From NCBI GenBank assembly GCA_964557845.1, contig CAZLBV010000010.1, positions 1-7,382 of the forward strand: DNA of 7,382 nt, read 5' to 3'. This stretch comes from CAZLBV01 sp964557845. GTDB lineage: Bacteria; Acidobacteriota; Aminicenantia; Aminicenantales; Aminicenantaceae. The notes under the pieces were generated by a model. It made no database searches, was not told where the DNA came from, and saw nothing but the letters and a program-made list of their open reading frames with translations. A program made the translations under genes and the position numbers. Position 1 is the first letter of the stretch, and every line of letters starts with the position of its first letter. Of the stretch, positions 1 through 6,340 are shown piece by piece.

Positions 1-2026
1 CTTTCAATCCCAGGACACGGCGGATGTGCAGCCCCTTAACTGTCACCTGCCCCTCCTGACCGATTATGTCTAATTCGATGACCCGCTTGGAATCCCCTCT
101 TTTTACAGGCTTTATATCGATCAGTTTTCCGACAGGATAATACCGGTTTATATTTTTTTGAAGGTCCTCTCGTGAGATCCGGCTCTGCCATGAATTAAAA
201 AATGAACTCCTGTCAAGGGTATTGGAAAGCACCGGAGACATCACCTCGAGCATTCTGATTTTTCCATCTCTTTCCAGCCATCGAATATCTTCACCACCTA
301 AAAGAGTTAATTGCGTGACAAAGGCCGGATCTCCCTTCAGGTTTTTCGCCAGAAAAAAATCAGATGCAAGTGTTAAGCTTTTTTCCTCTTCTTCAATCTC
401 AATGATCCGTTCCTCCAGGCTTTTAAAATTACCGGTATGGATAAGATCATGGGAGGCATCTATTATCCCCCATAAACAAAATACCAGATCCCCCCAAGTC
501 AAACTCTGCCGGGGATCACCCATCTCAGCCGCCGGTGGAAAGATCTTTGCTTGAATAAGGTAGGCCAAGGCATTTTTTTCTTTTTCCGTAAACGCCGTTT
601 CTTTCCCGAATCCGTCTAGAAGGAAACTAACTTCACTGTTGAGCAGAAGATTCTTAACTCTCTCCTCCCAACTCAAGACATCCACGATCAATTCAGCTAA
701 AGAAGAATAATCAACTGCAGTTATCTCATGGTCTATCGTCTTTTTTTCCAATCCCAGCAGCTCTCTGACTTTTAAAAGAGATACTAAAATATCTTCTTTG
801 GAAACCTCTTTTCTATAGATGACCGGATCCAGATATTTGGGAATTATTCCTAAACTGACCAGAGAAATGACCTCAGCACTTATGTTTTTGCCGCGGAGAT
901 AAACCGGGATCATGGTATTTGGTGCTTGAATAGTCCATTTTTTCTGTTTTTCGTAGGTGCATTCAGTGCTTCTAAGATAAGCTAAAGCCGGCCCCTGGAA
1001 TACATTCTCGACATTTTCCGTCATCCCCCCGCAGGTGCTGGTATAGAGAGCATCTATCAATTTCCCTTTATATGTTGCTACTTCACCCTGGGTCATTTCT
1101 ACAGCTTTAGTGCTCAGAGGCTGTTCCGCGTTCATGCCTTTATAAAACTGTGAGGCCGGAGTATCACAAAGGTCATAACCTAAATCATCATATTTATTTA
1201 AGTTTTTTATGGCATAAGTACGTGCCGCTACAGCCTGGGCTTTATGGGCTTCTATCGTACGATACAGATAAGGTGAAAATTCACTGGGCACCACTGCTTT
1301 TAAATAATCTTCCAGATTGAGCACATTAACCAAGACGACTCCTCTCCGGCTTGCATGCAGAATAAATAATCCTCGATAATCCCTTCCTTTATAGGAAAGA
1401 AAACTCTGGGGGCTGTCGGGAATGATATAAAGATCAGTACTCGGATTCAGGCTTTGGAGCCGGTCATTCACCAGGATCCACAGGGGTTTGGATTCATGAT
1501 CCGTGATCTCTTCTGTGATGATCCAATTGTCTTTATAACCGATCTTTAGCAGCCGCATAATTCCGCTCAAAGCATCGCCCCTTGTGATGAAATCTCCGAC
1601 TCTTACCTGGAATACTCCTTCTATTTTTTCGTCCACAGCAGAAGTAACATAAACTTTATCATTAATTTTCTGTTTCAACTCCTGCGCCACTTTTTCCGCT
1701 TCGGTCCGGTCATCGGTGGTATACACCTGAATAACAAACTTTTCGGTAAGTTTTTCTTTGTGCCCCTTTACGATGACCTCATCTGTGTAATCAGATATCA
1801 ACTTATAATTTTTATTGACCTCATAGATCTTCATGCCAGAAGAAGCAGAAACGTGGATATCGCTGAGATTAACTCCTAATCCGATCCTGATTATCGGTCT
1901 TTGGATGAGATAACCATGAAAAAAAGTCTTATCCTGGGCGAACTTAACTGGCTGTCCTCCCAATAAGAACAGCGACAGCAATCCTACAAAATAGTATTTT
2001 AGTTGAGAAGTAAAGGAATTTTTCAT
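1..2026 (-). CDS. SpoIID/LytB-domain peptidoglycan hydrolase with SPOR-like region (3' end missing)
   Basis: The frame is open from the ATG at 2026 to the left edge: 675 codons plus one base with no stop, so the C-terminus lies outside the window. An in-frame stop a few codons upstream fixes the start. Residues 1-30 form a signal peptide (basic start, hydrophobic core, cut near FA|QD), so the protein acts in the envelope. Residues about 96-172 look like a SPOR domain, which binds denuded glycan strands. The SpoIID core begins near 185. It includes VVPSEF with the probable catalytic Glu249, then AHKAQAVAARTYA (260-272), CDTPASQFYKG (287-297) and TSTCGG (329-334). SpoIID enzymes are lytic transglycosylases. 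About 150 residues (380-530) interrupt the core and contain two stretches resembling SLH repeats. The core resumes with the typical end IRRVLGLK. The family also occurs in non-sporulating bacteria, so it does not imply sporulation. Confidence 0.93.
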   Translation of the reverse strand, partial: MKNSFTSQLKYYFVGLLSLFLLGGQPVKFAQDKTFFHGYLIQRPIIRIGLGVNLSDIHVSASSGMKIYEVNKNYKLISDYTDEVIVKGHKEKLTEKFVIQVYTTDDRTEAEKVAQELKQKINDKVYVTSAVDEKIEGVFQVRVGDFITRGDALSGIMRLLKIGYKDNWIITEEITDHESKPLWILVNDRLQSLNPSTDLYIIPDSPQSFLSYKGRDYRGLFILHASRRGVVLVNVLNLEDYLKAVVPSEFSPYLYRTIEAHKAQAVAARTYAIKNLNKYDDLGYDLCDTPASQFYKGMNAEQPLSTKAVEMTQGEVATYKGKLIDALYTSTCGGMTENVENVFQGPALAYLRSTECTYEKQKKWTIQAPNTMIPVYLRGKNISAEVISLVSLGIIPKYLDPVIYRKEVSKEDILVSLLKVRELLGLEKKTIDHEITAVDYSSLAELIVDVLSWEERVKNLLLNSEVSFLLDGFGKETAFTEKEKNALAYLIQAKIFPPAAEMGDPRQSLTWGDLVFCLWGIIDASHDLIHTGNFKSLEERIIEIEEEEKSLTLASDFFLAKNLKGDPAFVTQLTLLGGEDIRWLERDGKIRMLEVMSPVLSNTLDRSSFFNSWQSRISREDLQKNINRYYPVGKLIDIKPVKRGDSKRVIELDIIGQEGQVTVKGLHIRRVLGLK

Positions 2027-2046
2027 GGAACTGACTTTATGTTTAA

Positions 2047-2075
2047 ATTATATTAAAATAATTTTGGTTTGTCAA
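2047..2075 (-). promoter_or_regulatory. Consensus sigma-70-type promoter of the SpoIID gene
   Basis: Read on the minus strand, this is a perfect TTGACA (2070-2075) and a perfect TATAAT (2047-2052) separated by exactly 17 bp. AT-rich DNA lies upstream, where an UP element would sit. Transcription should begin near 2040, leaving a leader of only about 14 nt before the ATG at 2026. No Shine-Dalgarno sequence is recognisable in that leader. The match is read directly; activity is inferred. Confidence 0.85.
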
Positions 2076-2188
2076 GCAAATATTCTATATGTTATACCTC
2101 TTGAAATTTTCGCTACTATATATTGTATGCCATGGTCAATTTTATTAAACTGTAACTCTAAATGATCTGTCCTTAAATGTCAACCCCC

Positions 2189-2208
2189 CGAATCAAATCG
2201 AATCAAAT
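2189..2208. repeat. Two tandem copies of a 10-bp unit
   Basis: CGAATCAAAT occurs twice head to tail, followed by a C that begins an incomplete third unit. The 10-bp period places both copies on the same face of the helix, as for cooperative protein binding. It could equally be a chance slippage repeat. It directly precedes the longer direct repeat at 2209. Confidence 0.5.
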
Positions 2209-2256
2209 CATCTAAAATCTAACTTGAGGTGCTATCTTGTCATTTAAAAATCTAAC
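2209..2256. repeat. Degenerate 15-16-bp direct repeat, possible operator pair
   Basis: The sequence at 2209-2223 (CATCTAAAATCTAAC) recurs at 2241-2256 with one substitution and one inserted A. The ten 3' bases, AAAATCTAAC, are identical, and these blocks are 33 bp apart, about three helical turns. The pair lies about 200 bp upstream of the sigma-54 activator and about 135 bp upstream of the SpoIID promoter, so a regulator bound here could act in either direction. The repeat is seen; the binding role is inferred. Confidence 0.4.
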
Positions 2257-2371
2257 CATGGTAGACAGCAAGAATGGATATAGAATTATCTTTGAAACAA
2301 ACGAATTATTCAGAGGAAAAACTCTTTTAATAACAATCTGAGATATTTCCATCTGTACCAAAAGAATAAGT

Positions 2372-2400
2372 TTGTAAAAGCACAAACAAATTGTTAATAT
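2372..2400 (+). promoter_or_regulatory. Weak sigma-70-type promoter candidate for the activator operon
   Basis: TTGTAA (2372-2377) and TAATAT (2395-2400) are spaced by 17 bp, each matching consensus at 4 of 6 positions. Overlapping TATAAA hexamers at 2398 and 2404 are alternative -10 elements. Transcription would start near 2407, which fits translation from the ATG at 2456 better than from the one at 2414. The region is very AT-rich, so chance matches are likely. Confidence 0.3.
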
Positions 2401-2455
2401 AAATATAAATTCGATGGATTTTTTCTCCTTCCGGGGAATGAATCCAGGTACGATT

Positions 2456-3820
2456 ATGACGTCATCATTGAATCTTCTTACCCTTGACAAGGATCCTGAT
2501 CTTTACAATGAGATCAAAGATACCACTGCGGAAGATTGGAACATATTCTACTTCGATATTCAGAATGATTATTTTTCTTTTATCAGGGAAAATGTCATTA
2601 GCGCAGTTTTAATCGACATCGACAAAAACCCGGATACATTTCTGAATATACTTTATCAATTAAAGGAATTTGATCCCTATTTAGAAATACTTTTGATCGG
2701 TTCTCCCCTCCCCTCTGAAAAAGTCCTTGAACTTATTCATGAAGGAGCTACAGAGTACCTGCCTAAACCTTTCGATAAAGAAAATCTGATAACCGCTTTA
2801 AATGAAATAAAACAAAAAAAGAATCTGCGCCGGGAGACATTCAAGCTGGAAAAAAGACTGGAGAAAAAATACTATTTCCAGGATATTATCGGCAAAAGTC
2901 CCTATATGCTTGAGATATTTTCCCTGGTAGAAAAGATTGCCAAGCATTTCAAATGTATTCTGATCACCGGGGAAACAGGTACGGGAAAAGAATTGATCGC
3001 CAAAGCCATCCATAAACTTGCCGGAACCGAGAATAAAAATTTAGTGATCTGTGATTGTGTTTCCATTCCTGAGAACCTGTTCGAATCAGAGCTGTTTGGT
3101 TATGCCAAAGGCGCATTCACCGGTGCCGACCGGGATAAAAAAGGCCTGTTTGAAGAGGCTGACAACGGTATCATTTTTCTTGACGAGATCGGAGACCTCC
3201 CTATCTCTGTCCAGTCAAAATTTCTTCGAGTTATTGAGAACAATCAATTCCGGGCGATAGGCTCTAATGAACCCAAAAATGTAAACGTCAAGATCATCAC
3301 CGCCACCAACCGGGACCTGCGCACGGCTGTAAAACAAGAATCTTTTCGCGAAGACCTGTTCCACAGGTTAAACAGGATCGAGATCCATCTCCCACCACTA
3401 AGAGAAAGAACAGAAGATATACCGCTTCTGGCCAGGAATTTTCTTAAGAATTACAACCAAAAATTTTCTAAAGACCTAAAGGGCATTTCCAGAGAAGTCC
3501 AAAAATTATTCACCAGATATCATTGGCCGGGAAACGTAAGAGAACTTGAGAATGTTTTGGAAAGTGCAGCTCTGGTTACAAAAAAAGAATTCATCGATAT
3601 CTCCGATCTTCCCAAATATATGCAGGAACCCCTTCCTGAAAGCAGCAAAATTCCCTTTCTCAGCAAGAATAATTTGGGTTCTCTGGATGATCTTGAAAAA
3701 GAATATATCAAATATTTGCTGAAACTTAACCGTTACAACATGCGCAAAACAGCCAGAATTCTAAACATCTCCCGAACTACTCTTTACAATAAACTAAAAA
3801 AATATGATATATTACGTTAA
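2456..3820 (+). CDS. Sigma-54-dependent NtrC-type response regulator with atypical receiver
   Basis: Cytoplasmic transcription activator of the NtrC class. Numbering here counts from the upstream ATG at 2414. I prefer the third in-frame ATG at 2456 (454 aa): AGG lies 7 nt before it, and the receiver strand LNLLTLDKDPDL then starts at the usual distance. The ATGs at 2414 and 2438 have no well-placed ribosome site. The receiver (about 19-135) keeps phospho-acceptor Asp68 and Lys118, but one acidic-pair residue is Lys26 and the usual Thr/Ser is Gly96. The AAA+ domain (about 155-400) has Walker A GETGTGK (186-192), the sigma-54 contact loop GAFTGA (233-238), Walker B IIFLDE (253-258) and arginines in FREDLFHRLN (311-320). 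A Fis-type helix-turn-helix ends the protein (about 430-466). The domains needed to activate sigma-54 promoters are intact. No partner kinase gene is visible. The next gene begins 22 nt downstream. Confidence 0.95.
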   Translation: MTSSLNLLTLDKDPDLYNEIKDTTAEDWNIFYFDIQNDYFSFIRENVISAVLIDIDKNPDTFLNILYQLKEFDPYLEILLIGSPLPSEKVLELIHEGATEYLPKPFDKENLITALNEIKQKKNLRRETFKLEKRLEKKYYFQDIIGKSPYMLEIFSLVEKIAKHFKCILITGETGTGKELIAKAIHKLAGTENKNLVICDCVSIPENLFESELFGYAKGAFTGADRDKKGLFEEADNGIIFLDEIGDLPISVQSKFLRVIENNQFRAIGSNEPKNVNVKIITATNRDLRTAVKQESFREDLFHRLNRIEIHLPPLRERTEDIPLLARNFLKNYNQKFSKDLKGISREVQKLFTRYHWPGNVRELENVLESAALVTKKEFIDISDLPKYMQEPLPESSKIPFLSKNNLGSLDDLEKEYIKYLLKLNRYNMRKTARILNISRTTLYNKLKKYDILR

Positions 3821-3830
3821 ATATTTCAAC

Positions 3831-3836
3831 AGGAGA
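3831..3836 (+). promoter_or_regulatory. Ribosome binding site that fixes a TTG start
   Basis: AGGAGA lies 6 nt before the TTG at 3843. This strong, well-placed site, followed at once by Lys-Lys and a hydrophobic signal sequence, shows that the rare TTG is the true start. The next in-frame ATG would delete the basic end of the signal peptide. Confidence 0.85.
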
Positions 3837-3842
3837 AAATAA

Positions 3843-4577
3843 TTGAAAAAAACAACATCCCTCATTGCCATGGGTATTTTTATTCTGTTCGGGATTCTCT
3901 GCCAATTCGGGCTTAGCCAGGATGCAAAAGAAATTATCAATAAAAGTATCGAAGCTCAGGGAGGGAAAAAAATACTCGAGAATATTGTAGATTCCACCTA
4001 CATTGGAAATATGGAAATGATCCAGTTCGGCATGAGCGGAGGTGTTACACGTTATCAGAAAGAACCCAACAAAATGAGGATGGATATTGAAGTTCAGGGA
4101 TTCATAATTACCCAGGCATATGATGGCGAGACTGCCTGGATGATAAATCCTCAAACCAATGCTACTGAAGAAATGCCGGAGAACCTCGCTGCCGATATGA
4201 AAAAAGGTGCCCTGGGCCTTGATGCTGTTTTAAATCCTGAAAAATACGGAATTACCTATAGTTATAAAGGTACAGAGACCATAGACGCAGTAGAGCACCA
4301 CATCATAGAACAATCATTTGAAGATGGAGAAAAGATCACTCTTTTCATAAATGGAAAAACTTATCTTCCCTATAAATCTATCACAACCTCAATCGGTCCG
4401 ACCGGAAGCGAGATCGAGGAAACAACTATTATGTCAGATTACAGAGAAGTTGAAGGAATGATGATTCCCTTTTCACTGGTGATCTATCAAGACGATGAGG
4501 AATTCGTTTCAATGACGATATCTGAGGTTAAAGTAAATACCGGTTTAGAAGATTCGCTGTTCCAAATGAATAAATAA
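3843..4577 (+). CDS. Secreted outer-membrane lipoprotein-sorting-like protein (LolA/LolB-like fold)
   Basis: This 244-aa protein starts at a TTG. Residues 1-25 form a signal peptide (MKK, hydrophobic core, probable cut LS|QD), so the mature protein is periplasmic. Cys20 is not in a good lipobox. The body begins with AKEIINKSIEAQGG (28-41), and then alternating beta strands include YQKEPNKMRMDI (71-82), QAYDGETAWMINP (91-103) and SDYREVEGMMIPF (198-210). This pattern is typical of proteins annotated as outer membrane lipoprotein-sorting proteins in Acidobacteria-like genomes, related to the LolA/LolB half-barrel that binds lipid-linked cargo. True LolA function is not shown, and the cargo is unknown. 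The gene sits 22 nt after the sigma-54 activator and 34 nt before the M48 protease, so all three are probably co-transcribed. Confidence 0.8.
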   Translation: MKKTTSLIAMGIFILFGILCQFGLSQDAKEIINKSIEAQGGKKILENIVDSTYIGNMEMIQFGMSGGVTRYQKEPNKMRMDIEVQGFIITQAYDGETAWMINPQTNATEEMPENLAADMKKGALGLDAVLNPEKYGITYSYKGTETIDAVEHHIIEQSFEDGEKITLFINGKTYLPYKSITTSIGPTGSEIEETTIMSDYREVEGMMIPFSLVIYQDDEEFVSMTISEVKVNTGLEDSLFQMNK

Positions 4578-4611
4578 TGAATTTTTAAATCAAATTAATA
4601 AGGAGAGTAAC

Positions 4612-6045
4612 ATGAGAAAAATCAGCTTTATTTTTTGTCTTCTGTTAATTCTCTTTAGCTTATCGTGTGTCGTCAATCCAGTAACCGGAAAACGTCAATT
4701 AGCCCTTATATCGGAAAGCGGAGAGATATCTCTCGGCAAAGAGACCGATGCTGAAATACGCAAGCAATATGGTGTTTACGATGATCCTACCTTAAACAAG
4801 TATGTAACCCGAATAGGCATGAGCATGGCCCCGCATACTCACCGCCCTCACCTCGAATATCATTTTGCTGTTTTGGATACTCCTGTGGTTAATGCTTTTG
4901 CAGTGCCTGGAGGTTATGTTTATGTTACCCGAGGAATCCTGGCCATGATGAATTCAGAGGCTGAATTGGCCGTTGTTCTGGGGCACGAACTCGGGCATGT
5001 CAATGCCCGTCACAGCGTGGCCAAGTTGAGTCAATTGATGCTGATCCAACTGGGACTGGCGGTAGGGAGCGCATTAAGCGAGACAGTCGCAAAACTGTCC
5101 GGAGCAGCCAGTATCGGCATACAGCTGCTTTTTCTTAAATTCAGCCGCGATGACGAAAGAGAAGCCGACCGGTTGGGAGTTCAATATTCCAGGAGCGGCG
5201 GATACCATCCAGGGGAGATGATCGATTTTTTTTCAACTCTGCAAAAATTAGGAGATCTTTCCGGCGGGCAAAGCCTTCCCGGCTTTCTGTCCACTCATCC
5301 CTTAACCAGCGAAAGGATAAAAAACACCACTGCGCTGATCAATGAAGAGGATAAAAACCTTAAGGTAGCCCAACAAGACTATCTTAATAGCATCAATGGA
5401 CTTATATTTGGGGATGATCCCAGGCAGGGTTACGTAGAAGGAAACGCTTTCTACCATCCGATCATGCGCTTTTCTTTTTCTTTTCCTGAGTCCTGGAAGG
5501 TCCAAAACACACCGGCCCAGGTAATTCTGGCATCCAAAGATGGAAATGCCGCTGTTATCCTCCAAGCAGAGAAAAGCGGAATTAATCTTTCCGACTATGC
5601 CCGAAAAAGAGCCGAAAATATTCAAAACCGCCAATTTATTACAGAAAACAGGTCAACCATTAATGGATTAAATTCTTTCCACCAGACCTTTGATGTTCCA
5701 CAGCAAAATCAAGCTACACTTAGGGTAAGGATGTCATATATCAGGAAAGGAGAGTATATTTATTCTTTTTCTGCACTCAGTACTCAAAATGATTTTAGCC
5801 GCTACAATAATGATTTTTTTGGGGTCACTAATTCTTTCCGGGAATTAACCAACCCAGGCTTTATCAACCGCAGCCCCCAGCATCTTAATTTGATAAAAGC
5901 ATCCGGAAAACACACTCTCAGAGAGATCTTTAATCAGAACCGCGTTCCTCAGGATGAGGATCTCAGGACAAAATTAGCGATCATGAATGCAATGGAATTA
6001 GGTCAAATACCAAAGACCAATCAGCTTGTCAAGATCGTAAGATAA
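4612..6045 (+). CDS. M48-family zinc metalloprotease, probable lipoprotein
   Basis: This 477-aa protein has AGGAG 6 nt before its ATG. The N-terminus is a hydrophobic signal ending at FSLSC, with Cys19 a probable lipidation site although the lipobox is not ideal. VNPVTGKRQLALISE follows, as is common in BepA-like M48 lipoproteins. The zinc site is HELGH (125-129) with probable third ligand Glu182 in DEREAD, so the protease appears active. Hydrophobic helices between these (about 140-176) probably touch the membrane. LSTHPLTSERI (226-236) closes the protease domain. In place of the TPR repeats of E. coli BepA come a beta-rich region (about 280-412, PsbP/Mog1-like by eye) and a C-terminal module (about 425-477, TLREIF to LVKIVR) that ends many M48 proteins and recalls LysM. 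The likely role is quality control of outer-membrane or periplasmic proteins. It is the last gene of the three-gene operon. Confidence 0.93.
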   Translation: MRKISFIFCLLLILFSLSCVVNPVTGKRQLALISESGEISLGKETDAEIRKQYGVYDDPTLNKYVTRIGMSMAPHTHRPHLEYHFAVLDTPVVNAFAVPGGYVYVTRGILAMMNSEAELAVVLGHELGHVNARHSVAKLSQLMLIQLGLAVGSALSETVAKLSGAASIGIQLLFLKFSRDDEREADRLGVQYSRSGGYHPGEMIDFFSTLQKLGDLSGGQSLPGFLSTHPLTSERIKNTTALINEEDKNLKVAQQDYLNSINGLIFGDDPRQGYVEGNAFYHPIMRFSFSFPESWKVQNTPAQVILASKDGNAAVILQAEKSGINLSDYARKRAENIQNRQFITENRSTINGLNSFHQTFDVPQQNQATLRVRMSYIRKGEYIYSFSALSTQNDFSRYNNDFFGVTNSFRELTNPGFINRSPQHLNLIKASGKHTLREIFNQNRVPQDEDLRTKLAIMNAMELGQIPKTNQLVKIVR

Positions 6046-6061
6046 AATCAATCGGCATTTT

Positions 6062-6085
6062 CGGCTTATTTTACTGATGATTCAG
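6062..6085. repeat. 24-bp direct repeat, copy 1 (hairpin-forming)
   Basis: It matches 6315-6338 at 23 of 24 positions; the shared 19-base block is TATTTTACTGATGATTCAG. The copy starts 17 bases after the M48 stop codon. It can fold: GGCTT (6063-6067) pairs with AAGCC (6086-6090), and CTGA (6074-6077) pairs with TCAG (6082-6085) around a TGAT loop. No T-run follows, so it is not a standard terminator. Confidence 0.8.
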
Positions 6086-6100
6086 AAGCCTGGATCAGCA

Positions 6101-6201
6101 GCGGCCCGAGGTCAGTGCAAACTCAAGCTGCCCTGAATGAAGCCGTATGTATAATACTGCGAATTCAGGGCAGTGAAGTGTTTGTGCTGAGATCGGGTCG
6201 C
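6101..6201 (+). ncRNA. Candidate structured RNA or palindromic element: 101-nt rod-like hairpin
   Basis: No known RNA family was recognised. Outer stem: 6101-6122 pairs with 6180-6201 (17 Watson-Crick and 3 G-U pairs; only 6110/6192 and 6111/6191 mismatch). After a small internal loop (6123-6126 and 6175-6179), 6127-6138 pairs with 6163-6174 (11 Watson-Crick pairs and one G-U). At the tip, GC (6142-6143) pairs with GC (6159-6160) and GTAT (6145-6148) with ATAC (6154-6157), closing a GTATA loop. All four wobbles are G-U when read on the plus strand and would be A-C on the minus strand, so plus-strand RNA is favoured. It lies downstream of the M48 gene and could be part of that transcript's 3' end. 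No promoter of its own and no terminating T-run were found. A MITE-like palindrome, comparable in style to ERIC, is the main alternative. Confidence 0.5.
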
Positions 6202-6223
6202 CCGCAGGGTAAAAGAGGCCGAT

Positions 6224-6314
6224 AATACATTGAACAAGTTTTATTTTCGATTCTATTTAAATAGTTATATAAGAGAATTGTGCTAATACTGAAAAAACGG
6301 ATTAATTTTGGAAT
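6224..6314. other. AT-rich spacer between convergent genes
   Basis: No gene was recognised here. A perfect 12-bp palindrome, CTATTTAAATAG, lies at 6253-6264. An A6 run at 6292-6297 reads as T6 on the minus strand, after a weak bulged stem, and could help end transcription of the oxidoreductase gene. Base composition is clearly more AT-rich than the adjacent hairpin element. Confidence 0.4.
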
Positions 6315-6338
6315 CGGCCTATTTTACTGATGATTCAG
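6315..6338. repeat. 24-bp direct repeat, copy 2 (hairpin-forming)
   Basis: It differs from copy 1 at one base (C for T at 6319). It ends two bases from the stop codon of the oxidoreductase gene (6341-6343), and its hairpin can draw in the last base of that stop. GGCCT (6316-6320) can pair with AGGCC (6337-6341), while the CTGA/TCAG inner stem is identical to copy 1. Both copies have the same orientation although the flanking genes converge. Confidence 0.8.
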
Positions 6339-6340
6339 GC

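Larger units (their letters stand above)
2076..2455. other. Gene-free divergent intergenic region
   Basis: This AT-rich stretch lies between the SpoIID promoter and the preferred start of the sigma-54 activator. No convincing coding sequence is present. The only open frame is a minus-strand one that runs antisense into the activator and resembles nothing known. The stretch contains a 10-bp tandem repeat, a degenerate 15-16-bp direct repeat and a weak plus-strand promoter candidate, each listed separately. No tRNA, rRNA or strong terminator hairpin was recognised. No GG-N10-GC sigma-54 promoter was found. Confidence 0.6.

Noticed and set aside
222..554. Plus-strand open frame of 110 codons
   Set aside because: It is antisense to the SpoIID gene, whose frame is long, continuous and carries family motifs. 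The composition is serine-rich shadow sequence.
1..2026. SpoIID domain as evidence for an endospore former
   Set aside because: SpoIID/LytB domains are widespread in non-sporulating diderms. The SPOR-like region and the LolA-like and M48 lipoprotein-type neighbours point to a diderm envelope instead.
2212..2490. Minus-strand open frame of 92 codons in the divergent region
   Set aside because: It runs antisense into the start of the sigma-54 activator, has no recognisable family or ribosome site, and its hydrophobic stretch is what AT-rich DNA gives by chance.
6292..6316. Possible intrinsic terminator for the oxidoreductase gene on the minus strand
   Set aside because: The T6 run is real, but the stem before it is only five pairs with a bulge and an 8-nt loop, too weak to call as a separate feature.
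6046..6340. One-spacer CRISPR, retron or IS200/IS605 end as an explanation of the repeats and hairpin
   Set aside because: There are only two repeats with a 229-bp gap, and no cas, reverse transcriptase or transposase gene is nearby. The hairpin is also far longer than typical IS200/IS605 end structures.
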